Below are positions 1 through 7,083 of a stretch of DNA of 12,769 bases, piece by piece. The notes beneath the pieces were generated by a model that saw nothing but the letters and a program-made list of their open reading frames with translations, searched no databases and was not told where the DNA came from. This DNA comes from Tidjanibacter sp. GTDB lineage: Bacteria > Bacteroidota > Bacteroidia > Bacteroidales > Rikenellaceae. Position 1 is the first letter of the stretch, and the number at the start of each line of letters is the position of its first letter. The DNA lies in contig JAFYRC010000231.1 of NCBI GenBank assembly GCA_017547065.1, positions 1 to 12,769 on the forward strand, read 5' to 3'. Both the position numbers and the translations under genes were made by a program.

Positions 1-2
1 CT

Positions 3-1211
3 ATGATTAAATTACTCACTTCAAACGTGGGACAGGACATCATCAACTTCCTCCAGTCCTCGGGCATCTACATGATGTTCGTGGAGGCTGGCGGCTGGAA
101 GTGCTTGGTGATGCTTGCACTTGCTTGCTTCCTGCTCTACTTGGCTATCAAAAAACAGTATGAGCCCCTGTTGCTCCTGCCCATCGCATTCGGTATGTTG
201 CTTACCAACCTCCCTGGTGCTGGCATGTTCCACTCGGAGATTTTTGCTGATGGCCACATCAACTGGGCCGAGCTCTCCACCGGCCACGCAGGCCTCTTGG
301 ACTACCTCTACCTCGGCGTTAAGCTTGGTATCTACCCCTGCTTGATCTTTGTGGGTGTGGGCGCAATGACCGACTTCGGTCCACTGATTGCCAACCCCAA
401 GAGCTTCTTGATGGGTGCTGCTGCACAGGTCGGAATTTTCCTCACCTTCCTCGGCGCTAACGCTATGGGCTTCAACCCCGCAGAGGCAGGTTCGATCGGT
501 ATCATTGGTGGTGCAGATGGTCCTACCTCCATCTATCTGACCAGTAAGCTGGCTCCCAACCTCTTGGGTCCCATCGCTATTGCGGCTTACTCCTACATGG
601 CTCTCGTGCCCGTGATTCAGCCCCCCATCATGAGGGCTCTCACCACCGAGAAGGAGCGTCAGATTAAGATGACCACCCTGCGTCAGGTGTCGAAGACCGA
701 GAAAATCATCTTCCCCATCGTTATCACCATCATCATCGCTCTCATCTTGCCCAGCGCAGCTCCCCTGATTGGTTGCTTGATGCTCGGTAACTTGATGAAA
801 GAGTGTGGCGTTGTTGACCGTTTGGCTAAGACCGTACAGAACGAGCTTATGAACATCGTGGTTATTTTCCTCGGTATTACCGTTGGTGCAACCGCTACCG
901 CAGAGGCTTTCTTGAACTTCAAGACTCTCGGTATCCTCGCACTCGGTATCGTAGCATTCTCGTGCGGTTCGGCAGGTGGTGTACTGCTTGCAAAACTTAT
1001 GAACGTATTTTTGCCTGAGGGCAAGAAGATCAACCCCCTCATTGGTTCGGCCGGTGTTTCGGCAGTGCCTATGGCTGCCCGTGTTTCGCAGACCGAGGGT
1101 CTCAAAGCTAACCCCAGCAACTTCTTGCTGATGCACGCTATGGGTCCCAACGTGTCGGGTGTGATTGGTTCGGCGGTGGCGGCGGGTATTTTGCTCTCCT
1201 TCCTCGGCTAA
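3..1211 (+). CDS. oadB: Sodium-translocating decarboxylase subunit beta
   Basis: Integral membrane subunit of a biotin-dependent decarboxylase (oxaloacetate, methylmalonyl-CoA or glutaryl-CoA type) that decarboxylates the carboxybiotin carrier and pumps Na+ outward. The 402-residue product is highly hydrophobic, with roughly ten membrane segments, and matches the family over its full length. Visible family motifs are the [12 protein letters not shown] block near residues 53-64, MTDFGP, and [10 protein letters not shown] around Asp172, which corresponds to the essential Asp203 of the Klebsiella protein. A helix with Asn344, Gly348, Ser353 and Arg360 (NPLIG...VSAVPMAAR) matches the Klebsiella Asn373/Gly377/Ser382/Arg389 set. 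The start is the ATG two bases into the window, so its promoter and the expected carboxyltransferase and biotin-carrier genes lie to the left. The substrate cannot be told from this subunit alone. A hairpin 42 bases past the stop probably ends the operon. Confidence 0.95.
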   Translation: MIKLLTSNVGQDIINFLQSSGIYMMFVEAGGWKCLVMLALACFLLYLAIKKQYEPLLLLPIAFGMLLTNLPGAGMFHSEIFADGHINWAELSTGHAGLLDYLYLGVKLGIYPCLIFVGVGAMTDFGPLIANPKSFLMGAAAQVGIFLTFLGANAMGFNPAEAGSIGIIGGADGPTSIYLTSKLAPNLLGPIAIAAYSYMALVPVIQPPIMRALTTEKERQIKMTTLRQVSKTEKIIFPIVITIIIALILPSAAPLIGCLMLGNLMKECGVVDRLAKTVQNELMNIVVIFLGITVGATATAEAFLNFKTLGILALGIVAFSCGSAGGVLLAKLMNVFLPEGKKINPLIGSAGVSAVPMAARVSQTEGLKANPSNFLLMHAMGPNVSGVIGSAVAAGILLSFLG

Positions 1212-1252
1212 AAAAGTGCATATAGCGGGCGACTGCTACGTTGCACTGCGAT

Positions 1253-1301
1253 AAACCACCTCCTCATTTGCGTTTAAGCAAACTGCGGAGGTGGTTTTCT
1301 T
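1253..1301 (+). terminator. Hairpin behind oadB, probable terminator (core-repeat copy 1)
   Basis: A perfect 11-bp stem pairs AAACCACCTCC (1253-1263) with GGAGGTGGTTT (1287-1297). An inner stem, TTTGC (1267-1271) with GCAAA (1278-1282), is nested inside. The 3' arm runs into TTTTCTT, a modest U-tract. It lies 42 bases after the oadB stop. The inner core is shared with the hairpins behind efp and behind the PBP gene, while the outer stem is different. Confidence 0.7.
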
Positions 1302-1513
1302 GTGCGCCTTGCATTCATCCCGTTCTCTGCACTTTTTACCGCTTTCAGATGTTTGATAGCATTGCGACCAAAATGGGGAAAGCGTCATTCTGACGCTGGC
1401 ACAAAATTCTCCTCGCACTATGAGTTTTTACCGCTTGCAAACGCTCGATAGCACCGCAACCAAATGCACAAAACGGCCTGTGGCCGCTGCGGAGGTGGTT
1501 TTCTTGTGCGCCT
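1283..1513. repeat. 27-base direct repeat, two copies
   Basis: The bases at 1283-1309 recur exactly at 1487-1513, 204 bases downstream (begins CTGCGGAGGTGG, ends TTGTGCGCCT). In the first copy it forms the 3' arm of the oadB terminator hairpin. In the second copy the matching 5' arm is missing, and the sequence instead follows a small CGGCC/GGCCG hairpin. This looks like duplication of a terminator half within the repeat-rich region. Confidence 0.85.
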
Positions 1514-1675
1514 AAAATCCACTCGCCTATCTGCGTTTTTTTTGTGTCTTTGCAATTATCTCGTTTTATGAATTTTTACTGCTAATGGAGGTTTGAAAGC
1601 GTGCGAGCAAAATGGGGAAAGCGTCATTCTGACGCTGGCTTGCATTCATCTTGTTATATGATTTTTGCTGTTAGT
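1310..1675. repeat. Degenerate tandem module, three copies, each ending in a hairpin
   Basis: A module of about 80 bases appears at about 1321-1400, 1411-1490 and 1560-1639. It starts with a variant of TATGAATTTTTACCGCT, continues through a GTTTGATAGC-like stretch and a GCGACCAAAATG-like stretch, and ends in a hairpin. Copies one and three share 32 identical bases (1369-1400 and 1608-1639) including the stem AGCGTCA-TTC-TGACGCT. The middle copy has a different stem, CGGCC-TGT-GGCCG (1474-1486). A lead-in resembling GCATTCATCTCGTT occurs at about 1310, 1549 and 1641; the last of these starts a further, broken copy. No coding sense is apparent. Confidence 0.75.
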
Positions 1676-1703
1676 TTTTGGCTTTTAGCCATTAGCAGAT
1701 AGG

Positions 1704-1750
1704 CTCCTCCGCCCGTTGGGCACCTCCCCTAACTTAGAGGAGGAGTGGTC
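1704..1750 (+). repeat. Dispersed repeat element, left copy
   Basis: A foldable unit: CTCCTCC (1704-1710) pairs with GGAGGAG (1739-1745), enclosing a small hairpin GCCC-GTT-GGGC (1711-1721) and a CCTCCCCTAACTT stretch. The last 27 bases (1724-1750) reappear in inverted orientation at 12743-12769 with 24 of 27 identical. Compact fold, intergenic position and more than one copy suit a REP-like or MITE-like dispersed element. No transposase gene lies in the window. Confidence 0.7.
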
Positions 1751-1788
1751 GGAAGGAGTTGGCGATGTTTGGCCGGCTAAGTTTATGC

Positions 1789-1838
1789 CAAACAAAAAGG
1801 CGAGTCCCCAGTTTGCTGACGCAAATGAGGAACTCGCC
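1789..1838 (-). terminator. efp intrinsic terminator (core-repeat copy 2)
   Basis: Read on the minus strand, GGCGAGT (1838-1832) pairs with ACTCGCC (1805-1799), with a nested TTTGC/GCAAA stem (1825-1821 with 1816-1812). The run TTTTTGTTT (1798-1790) follows directly. It lies 41 bases past the efp stop. Stem plus U-tract makes this a standard intrinsic terminator. The core TCCTCATTTGC...GCAAACTG is shared with the hairpins behind oadB and the PBP gene. Confidence 0.85.
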
Positions 1839-1878
1839 TATTGAAGTGCGGTGCAAAATTCGACCGCAAAATCGCTTT

Positions 1879-2448
1879 TTATTTGATGCGCTCGTAATAC
1901 TCACGAGTGCGAGTATCAACACGGATCTTGTCGCCGGTGTTGATGAACAAAGGTACCTTAACAGTAGCACCGGTGTTTACGGTTGCGGGTTTGAGCGAGT
2001 TGGTCGAAGCGGTATCGCCACGAACGCCGGGCTCGGTGTAGGTAACCTCCATGTCGATGATGGGGGGCAACTCTGCGGTGAGAGCGAGCTCCTTCTCGGT
2101 GTGGAACATAACCTCCAAAATCTGACCGTCAACCATCAGATCCGAGTTCTCAATGAGGTCGCGGGGGATGGTAATCTCCTCGAAGGTCTCCATGTGCATG
2201 AGGTGTACGCCGAGGTCATCCTCATAGGTGTACTGGTAGGGACGACGCTCTACACGTACGGGCTCGATTTTCTCACCTACCGACGAGTAGGTCTTGTCGA
2301 GTACACGGCCATTCTCGAGGTTTTTGAGTTTGGTGCGGATGAAAGCGGGGCCTTTGCCGGGCTTAACGTGCTGGAAATCGACAACGAGGAAAGTCTTGTT
2401 GTCCATATCGATACACATACCGATTTTGATGTCTGATGCTGTTGCCAT
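1879..2448 (-). CDS. efp: Elongation factor P
   Basis: Cytoplasmic factor that binds the ribosome between the P and E sites and relieves stalling at consecutive prolines. The 189-residue product has the family's normal length and three-domain layout: an N-terminal KOW-like domain (about 1-64), an OB fold (about 65-130) and a C-terminal OB-like domain ending in TRTREYYERIK. The tip loop reads KPGKGPAF, placing the functional lysine at residue 32, equivalent to E. coli Lys34. None of the known modification genes (epmA/epmB, earP, ymfI) is in this window, so the modification state is unknown. The ATG at 2448 gives the family N-terminus (ATASDIKIGM). A -7 element lies about 50 bases upstream and a clear terminator follows, so it is probably transcribed on its own, with possible read-through from the deacetylase gene. 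Confidence 0.97.
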   Translation of the reverse strand: MATASDIKIGMCIDMDNKTFLVVDFQHVKPGKGPAFIRTKLKNLENGRVLDKTYSSVGEKIEPVRVERRPYQYTYEDDLGVHLMHMETFEEITIPRDLIENSDLMVDGQILEVMFHTEKELALTAELPPIIDMEVTYTEPGVRGDTASTNSLKPATVNTGATVKVPLFINTGDKIRVDTRTREYYERIK

Positions 2449-2498
2449 AGTGTCTTGTTTTTTATTTTGTTGTAACTAAGTTTGTCGCGTTCAATTCA

Positions 2499-2506
2499 CA
2501 AAAGTA
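2499..2506 (-). promoter_or_regulatory. Putative efp promoter, -7 element
   Basis: On the minus strand these bases read TACTTTTG, matching the Bacteroidota -7 consensus TAnnTTTG. The predicted transcript start near 2493 would give a leader of about 45 bases before the efp ATG. I see no good -33 TTTG at the expected spacing, so the call rests on the -7 match and its position between two co-oriented genes. Confidence 0.5.
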
Positions 2507-2525
2507 GTGAAAAATGTCTAAAAAC

Positions 2526-3146
2526 CTACAAGTTTACTCGAAGAATGTCGGTTTTCAGTCCTTTCTTTTGTATGGCTTCGAGCACTTTGGGTAGTGCGTA
2601 CATCATATTTTTCGAAGCCTTAACCGAGTCGTGGAAGACGATGATGTTGCCCGGGTGGAGGTGACGAACGACCTTTTGGGCGCATCGTGCGGGGGTGACT
2701 TTGTGGTCGTAGTCCTCCGAGATGTTGTTCCACATCACAACCCTCCAACCCTGACTGCGCATGCGGTGCACCTCGCGCAGGGCGATGCGTCCGTATGGCG
2801 GGCGGAAGAGACGCGTGTGGGGGAGGTACTGGCCAGCCTTGTAGGCGCTTGCCATATACTCGTCACTACTCACGAGCCACCCGCGGGTGTGGTTGTAGGA
2901 GTGGTTGCCGATGGCGTGACCTCGACGCTCGATCTCTGCGATAAGCTCGGGGTACATCTCTGCGTTGTTGCCCAAACAGAAGAAGGTCGCTTTGGCACCA
3001 AACTTGTCGAGGGTGTCGAGGATAAACTCGGTGATTTTGGGCGTTGGGCCATCGTCAAATGTCAGATAGACAGTATCCCTACTGTCGACCCTCCACATCA
3101 TCGTGGGGGTGTACTTACACATTATTTTTGGCCAACGGAAATACAT
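2526..3146 (-). CDS. Polysaccharide deacetylase family protein (NodB domain)
   Basis: Predicted metal-dependent carbohydrate esterase family 4 enzyme that removes acetyl groups from N-acetylated sugars, for example in peptidoglycan or surface polysaccharide. The NodB domain fills almost all 206 residues. Motif 1 is TFDDGP (29-34), with the catalytic-base and metal-ligand aspartates at 31 and 32. Motif 2 is HSYNH (82-86), supplying the two metal-binding histidines. Motif 3 is RPPYG (115-119). Motif 5 is VFHDS (170-174), with the catalytic His172. All key residues are present, so it should be active. No signal peptide or membrane anchor is evident from the chosen ATG; it may be cytoplasmic or exported by another route, and the substrate is unknown. 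It diverges from the DUF4837 gene across overlapping promoters, and efp lies 77 bases downstream on the same strand. Confidence 0.92.
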   Translation of the reverse strand: MYFRWPKIMCKYTPTMMWRVDSRDTVYLTFDDGPTPKITEFILDTLDKFGAKATFFCLGNNAEMYPELIAEIERRGHAIGNHSYNHTRGWLVSSDEYMASAYKAGQYLPHTRLFRPPYGRIALREVHRMRSQGWRVVMWNNISEDYDHKVTPARCAQKVVRHLHPGNIIVFHDSVKASKNMMYALPKVLEAIQKKGLKTDILRVNL

Positions 3147-3171
3147 ATTATATTATATGGTTTGTTGTGTG

Positions 3172-3179
3172 CAAAGGTA
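3172..3179 (-). promoter_or_regulatory. Putative deacetylase promoter, -7 element
   Basis: The minus strand reads TACCTTTG, a full match to TAnnTTTG. A start near 3166 would leave a leader of about 20 bases before the ATG at 3146. The -33 position is not a clear TTTG. The element is only 14 bases from the opposing -7 element of the plus-strand operon. Confidence 0.6.
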
Positions 3180-3193
3180 TTACAAAAAATCAC

Positions 3194-3201
3194 TATCTTT
3201 G
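3194..3201 (+). promoter_or_regulatory. Putative promoter of the lipoprotein-yitT-miaB run, -7 element
   Basis: TATCTTTG matches TAnnTTTG. The predicted start near 3208 gives a leader of about 25 bases before the ATG at 3233. The -33 region would overlap the opposing -7 element at 3172-3179 and has no clear TTTG. Confidence 0.6.
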
Positions 3202-3232
3202 CCGAAAGAGAGAATAAAAAAACGGAATAGGT

Positions 3233-4264
3233 ATGAAAAAGCAGGTTTTCAAGATGTTTGTGTGGGCTGTGGTTGTGCTGGGCTCAGCGGTGTCGCTGGG
3301 TAGTTGCAACTCTTCGACCCTGGGAACTGGCCAACAGGCTGCCGGAGGTGCCCCCTATGAACTCATTGCCGTTGTGGAGAAACCCCAATGGGAGGGTATT
3401 GTGGGCGACACTTTGAGGGAGATTTTCGCCTCGCCGGTTGACTATGTCAATCAGTATGAGCCCCGCATGGACCTGATGAGGGTTATGGCGAGCGCCTTTG
3501 AGGGATTCATCAAGGTGCATCGCAATGTTCTCTTTGTGAGTGTGGGCCCCGACAAACAGCTCGGCATTTCGGCCACCAAAGACCAGTATGCCGACGGCCA
3601 GCTTATCATCTATGTTACTGCTCCAAACAATGAGGCCATGGCTTCCTACCTCTCCGAAAATAAGGAGGTTTTTCTTACCGGCTTTGAGGATGCCGAGCGA
3701 GAGCGCGCCATCAAACTCAACCGCAAACACAAGGAGGGTGTGATGGTGGATAAGATCCAGAAGATGTTTGGCTTTACGATTGACCTTCCCCGTGGCTATA
3801 CCTCGCGAGGTACGAGTGGCGACAGCCTGCTGGTGACCTCCTTTGAGTACCCCGTGGCAACCCAGGGTATTGCAATCTATTCTTACCCTTATAGCGGTAA
3901 GAGCGACTTCGAGTTGGAAAACCTCATTCGCCAGCGTGATAACTTTGTGAAGAACATCCCCGGCCCCTCGAAGGGCTCCTATATGAAGACTGTGGATGTC
4001 TACACTCCGGAGGTTAAGTACAAACGCATCAATGGTCGTTTTTGGGCCGAGATGCGTGGCTTCTGGGATTTGCAAGGCGACTTTATGGGTGGCCCGCTGT
4101 TGAGCTGGAGTACGCTTGACACGGAGAATAACAAGGTGGTTTGTATCGACTGCTACGTATTCTCGCCCAAACACGGCCAGCGTGACCTGCTGCGCGGCCT
4201 GGAACACCTCATTTACTCTGTTGAGTTTCCCAAACCCGAGGCTGCTGCAGAGGAGAAAAAGTAG
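3233..4264 (+). CDS. DUF4837-like lipoprotein
   Basis: Predicted lipoprotein of 343 residues with no established function. The N-terminus has Lys2 and Lys3, a hydrophobic stretch (about 8-21) and the lipobox LGSC with the lipidated Cys25. The mature part opens with a low-complexity linker followed by PYELIAVVEKPQWEGIVGD, the pattern I associate with the Bacteroidota-restricted DUF4837 family; length also fits. The rest is soluble, with aromatic-rich strands such as RFWAEMRGFWDLQGDFMGGP. The residues after Cys25 (NSSTLG) are not the acidic surface-export signal known from some Bacteroidota, so the periplasmic face of a membrane is more likely than the cell surface. It is first in the plus-strand run, and the next gene starts 58 bases later with no visible terminator between. 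Family assignment is from memory of the pattern; lipoprotein status is read directly. Confidence 0.85.
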   Translation: MKKQVFKMFVWAVVVLGSAVSLGSCNSSTLGTGQQAAGGAPYELIAVVEKPQWEGIVGDTLREIFASPVDYVNQYEPRMDLMRVMASAFEGFIKVHRNVLFVSVGPDKQLGISATKDQYADGQLIIYVTAPNNEAMASYLSENKEVFLTGFEDAERERAIKLNRKHKEGVMVDKIQKMFGFTIDLPRGYTSRGTSGDSLLVTSFEYPVATQGIAIYSYPYSGKSDFELENLIRQRDNFVKNIPGPSKGSYMKTVDVYTPEVKYKRINGRFWAEMRGFWDLQGDFMGGPLLSWSTLDTENNKVVCIDCYVFSPKHGQRDLLRGLEHLIYSVEFPKPEAAAEEKK

Positions 4265-4322
4265 TGTCCCGATTGAGCAGGTATAAGTAGAAATTGCTGT
4301 TAACCTTTCAACTAAATAACTC

Positions 4323-5270
4323 ATGAAACTCAAAGAAAGAATCAAGGCTGCACTCACTCCACGAAATGTGTTTGCGTGGATTGGCGTGGCGCTGGGCGTG
4401 GTGATTATGTCGGCAGGCTTCGTGCTCTTCACCAACCCCTATAAGATTATCCCCGGCGGTGTGTATGGTTTGGGCCGTGTGCTCCACCACATCTTCCCCG
4501 CCATTCAGACCGGTACGTTCGGTTTTATGTTCGACGTGCCACTGATGATTGCCGGATTCTTGATTTTTGGCAGCTCGTTTGGAGCCAAGACCATCTTTGC
4601 GGCCCTGATTATGCCTTTTGTAATGAACGGTATGACCAGTTGGATTGGTGAGAACCCCGCCGACGGAGTGTCGATCCTGAGTACAATGTTCGACTTCTCG
4701 GACAACCTCCTGATGGCCGCCATCTTTGGTGGTCTGCTCATTGGCGCAGGCACGGGTACCATCATTCGCTGTGGAGCCACCTCGGGCGGCACCGACATCG
4801 TGTCGATGATGTTGAGCAAGTTTTTGAAGATTAACTTTTCGAGCGCAATGTTCGGAGTGGAGAGCGTTATTGTGCTGGTCGGTATGGTTGTGTTTGGCGA
4901 CTACACCCTTCCCCTCTACTCGCTTATCTCCATCTTCGTGAGTGCCAAAGCCCTTGACTTTGTGCTCGATGGTGCCAGCTACGAAAAGCTGCTCTTTGTT
5001 ATCTCCGAGCACCGTGAGGAAATCAAGCACTTTGTCCTCAATGAGATGGGGCGTGGTGGTACTTGGATTCATTCCAGCGGTATGTACACCGACAAAGAGA
5101 AGGAAATGGTATTCCTTGTGGTGAGCCGTAAGGAGATTGCCCAGGTGAAACAGCGCATACACGCCATTGACAAGGATGCATTTGTGGTCGTGGTGGATGC
5201 CTACGAGACCTATGGCGACGGCTTCAAACAATTTGACCCCGAGAAGGAGAAGACAACAAACAACGCATAA
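4323..5270 (+). CDS. YitT family membrane protein (DUF161 + DUF2179)
   Basis: Membrane protein of unknown transport or signalling role. The N-terminal part (about 15-220) has five or six hydrophobic segments and the family's hallmark GATSGGTDIV motif at 151-160, plus the early NPYKIIPGGVYGLG motif. The C-terminal soluble part (about 225-305) has the DUF2179 pattern, including EEIKHFVLNEMGRGGTW, a YTDKEKEMVFLVVSR strand and a final DKDAFVVVVDAYETYGDGF. DUF2179 resembles small ligand-sensing domains of the PII/ACT type, so regulation of the membrane part by a ligand is plausible but inferred. At 315 residues it is slightly longer than typical members because of a charged tail. It lies between the lipoprotein and miaB genes; the 63-base gap to miaB holds a CGCCC/GGGCG stem (5277-5304) without a U-tract. 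Confidence 0.93.
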   Translation: MKLKERIKAALTPRNVFAWIGVALGVVIMSAGFVLFTNPYKIIPGGVYGLGRVLHHIFPAIQTGTFGFMFDVPLMIAGFLIFGSSFGAKTIFAALIMPFVMNGMTSWIGENPADGVSILSTMFDFSDNLLMAAIFGGLLIGAGTGTIIRCGATSGGTDIVSMMLSKFLKINFSSAMFGVESVIVLVGMVVFGDYTLPLYSLISIFVSAKALDFVLDGASYEKLLFVISEHREEIKHFVLNEMGRGGTWIHSSGMYTDKEKEMVFLVVSRKEIAQVKQRIHAIDKDAFVVVVDAYETYGDGFKQFDPEKEKTTNNA

Positions 5271-5333
5271 CAACACCGCCCTGCGCAGAGAGTGTGGAGG
5301 GGCGATTAATCCAACAATAAGAGAGAAAAATAG

Positions 5334-6698
5334 ATGAAGATTGCAAGGGCCACAACCGGTGGCGGAGAAAAATTATACATCGAGACCTATGGTTGCCAAA
5401 TGAATGTTGGCGACACCGAAATCATTGTGTCCATAATGCAGGACGAGGGTTATGAGTATACCCGCAATATTGACGAAGCGGACATCATTCTCGTGAACAC
5501 CTGCTCCATTAGGGACAATGCCGAACAGCGCATCTGGGGACGACTCAAAGAGTTCCAGCGCTACAAGAGGGCCAAACGCTCGCTTGTGGTGGGTATTGTG
5601 GGCTGTATGGCCGAGAGGCTCAAAGAACAGTTGCTCGAGAAGGAGCCCATCGTGGACATCGTGGCCGGCCCCGACTCCTACCGTGATATGCCCAAACTTG
5701 TGCAGGCTGCAAGGGCCGGAGGTAAGGGTATCAATGTTGCCCTCTCGCAGGAGGAAACCTATGGCGACATTCGCCCCGTGAGGCTCGATAGCAACGGTGT
5801 GAGCGCCTTCATCAGCATCATGAGGGGCTGTATCAACATGTGCTCCTACTGTGTGGTGCCCTACACCCGTGGTATCGAGCGTAGCCGCAATCCCGAGACC
5901 ATCCTCCGTGAGGCCAGGGAGTGCTATGAGGCAGGTTATAGGGAGATTACCCTGCTGGGCCAAAACGTTAACTCCTATCGTTGGAAAAACGAGCAGGGCG
6001 AGGTGTGTGTCGACTTCCCCCGCCTGATGGAGATGGTGGCCGCTGTGGCTCCCGATCTGCGTGTGAGGTTTGCTACTTCTCACCCCAAGGATCTCAGCGA
6101 CAGGCTTATTGAGGTTATGGCCGCCCACGACAACATCTGTAAGGCTATTCACCTGCCTGCGCAGAGCGGTAGCACTCGCATGTTGCAGATTATGAACCGC
6201 AAGTACACTCGTGAGTGGTACCTCGGACGCATCGCCGCTATCCGTGCCGCAATGCCCGACTGCGCTATCACAACAGACCTTATCGCAGGCTTCTGTACCG
6301 AGACTCTTGAAGATCACGCCGACACCCTTTCGCTGATGCGCGAGGTGGGCTACGAGAGCGCCTTTATGTTCAAGTTCTCGATGAGGCCCAACACCTATGC
6401 CGCACGCCACCTGGCAGATGATGTGAGCGAGGAGGAAAAAACCCGCCGACTGACGGAGATTATCAACCTCCAAAATGAGCTCTCCATCGAGAGCAACCGC
6501 CGAGATGTGGGTAAGACTTTCGAGGTGCTCATTGAGGGTCACTCCAAACGTAGCGAGGCACAGTTGTGTGGCCGCACGTCGCAGAACAAGATGGTAGTGT
6601 TTGATGCGGCCGAAGGCCTCGGCGCAGGCAACTATGCAAAGGTTGTCATTACCGACTGCTCCTCGGCAACCCTCTTTGGTAAGCTGGTGAAGGAGTAG
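5334..6698 (+). CDS. miaB: tRNA-2-methylthio-N6-dimethylallyladenosine synthase
   Basis: Radical SAM methylthiotransferase that adds a methylthio group to i6A37 of tRNAs reading UNN codons, using two [4Fe-4S] clusters and S-adenosylmethionine. At 454 residues it has normal length. The N-terminal UPF0004 domain carries the auxiliary-cluster cysteines Cys21 (ETYGCQMN), Cys57 (NTCSIRDNA) and Cys91 (VGCMAE). The radical SAM domain has the CxxxCxxC set at Cys166, Cys170 and Cys173 (RGCINMCSYCVVPYTRG), and further motifs such as LLGQNVNSY and HLPAQSGS. The C-terminal part (about 390-454) is a TRAM domain. The motif ETYGCQMNVGDTE and the form of the C-terminus favour MiaB over the related RimO and MtaB. 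The SUI1 gene follows after 22 bases, suggesting co-transcription. The substrate precursor i6A requires miaA, which is not here. Confidence 0.97.
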   Translation: MKIARATTGGGEKLYIETYGCQMNVGDTEIIVSIMQDEGYEYTRNIDEADIILVNTCSIRDNAEQRIWGRLKEFQRYKRAKRSLVVGIVGCMAERLKEQLLEKEPIVDIVAGPDSYRDMPKLVQAARAGGKGINVALSQEETYGDIRPVRLDSNGVSAFISIMRGCINMCSYCVVPYTRGIERSRNPETILREARECYEAGYREITLLGQNVNSYRWKNEQGEVCVDFPRLMEMVAAVAPDLRVRFATSHPKDLSDRLIEVMAAHDNICKAIHLPAQSGSTRMLQIMNRKYTREWYLGRIAAIRAAMPDCAITTDLIAGFCTETLEDHADTLSLMREVGYESAFMFKFSMRPNTYAARHLADDVSEEEKTRRLTEIINLQNELSIESNRRDVGKTFEVLIEGHSKRSEAQLCGRTSQNKMVVFDAAEGLGAGNYAKVVITDCSSATLFGKLVKE

Positions 6699-6720
6699 GA
6701 CCTAATAATGAAATATTCCT

Positions 6721-7068
6721 ATGGCAGATAACGATTGGAAAGCACGTCTGGGCGTGGTGTTCTCCACCAACCCAGATTTTAACTATACAACCGAGGAGGC
6801 AGAGGAGGTCGAAACGCTCGCTCCCGCAAAGCAAAATTTGAGGGTGTGGCTCGACCGCAACCATCGTGGAGGTAAGACCGTCACTCTTGTGAAGGGTTTT
6901 GTGGGTACGGACGACGACTTGAAGGAGTTGGCCCGCATGCTCAAAAACCGCTGTGGTGTGGGTGGCTCGGCCAAGGATGGTGAGATTATTATCCAGGGTG
7001 ACCACCGCGAGAGGGTCCTTCAACTGCTCCTCGAAGCAGGCTACCGAGCCAAGAAGGCCGGAGCATAA
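6721..7068 (+). CDS. SUI1/eIF1-like translation factor (YciH type)
   Basis: Small bacterial homologue of eukaryotic eIF1, thought to act at the 30S subunit during start-site selection; its role in bacteria is poorly defined. The 115-residue product has a variable acidic N-terminus (about 1-37) and the SUI1 domain from about 38 onward. Signature residues are RGGKTVTLVKGF (49-60) and CGVGGS-KDGEIIIQGDH (78-95), then a C-terminal helix. Length matches the bacterial form. It sits 22 bases after miaB and 15 bases before the next start, so the three genes are probably one transcript. The pairing with miaB, another decoding gene, makes a translation role sensible. Confidence 0.95.
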   Translation: MADNDWKARLGVVFSTNPDFNYTTEEAEEVETLAPAKQNLRVWLDRNHRGGKTVTLVKGFVGTDDDLKELARMLKNRCGVGGSAKDGEIIIQGDHRERVLQLLLEAGYRAKKAGA

Positions 7069-7083
7069 CAAATAACTATCTAT

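Larger units (their letters stand above)
1212..1878. other. Gene-free region rich in hairpins and repeats
   Basis: No convincing gene lies between the oadB and efp stop codons, which face each other. The region holds, left to right: a strong hairpin behind oadB; three degenerate copies of a module of about 80 bases, each ending in a short hairpin; a 27-base direct repeat (1283-1309 and 1487-1513); a 32-base direct repeat (1369-1400 and 1608-1639); a dispersed repeat at 1704-1750; and the efp terminator. A further 6-bp stem, TGCGGT/ACCGCA (1847-1852 with 1863-1868), sits between the efp stop and its terminator. Short open frames here run through the repeats and resemble no family I know. One weak promoter-like string, TGTCTTTG at 1545-1552, differs from TAnnTTTG by one base, so a small RNA is possible but unsupported. 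Confidence 0.8.

Noticed and set aside
21..1136. Long minus-strand open frame (371 codons) opposite oadB
   Set aside because: It is antisense to an unmistakable sodium-pump subunit. Its translation is rich in His, Glu and Gly with no family pattern, a by-product of the codon bias of the real gene.
1236..1418. Small minus-strand open frame (60 codons) after oadB
   Set aside because: It runs through the terminator hairpin and the repeat modules and has no family resemblance or promoter match.
1283..1640. CRISPR array
   Set aside because: The repeats are few, 204-239 bases apart, degenerate, and have no uniform spacers; no cas genes are nearby.
1759..2436. Plus-strand open frame (225 codons) opposite efp
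   Set aside because: It covers the efp terminator and most of efp in antisense; efp is certain.
2449..2525. Riboswitch or leader control upstream of efp
   Set aside because: The leader is about 45 bases, AT-rich, and shows no stem or known riboswitch motif.
3284..4435. Minus-strand open frame (383 codons) opposite the lipoprotein gene
   Set aside because: Antisense shadow; it extends over the 3' end of the lipoprotein gene and into the yitT gene and shows no domain or signal peptide.
4308..5276. Minus-strand open frame (322 codons) opposite the yitT gene
   Set aside because: Mirrors the codon pattern of the YitT gene, with a His-rich, Gly-rich translation lacking any recognisable fold.
5277..5304. 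Terminator between yitT and miaB
   Set aside because: The CGCCC/GGGCG stem is only 5 bp with a large loop and no T-run; read-through is more likely.
5373..6542. Minus-strand open frame (389 codons) opposite miaB
   Set aside because: The plus strand carries all six MiaB cluster cysteines; the antisense frame has no coherent motif.
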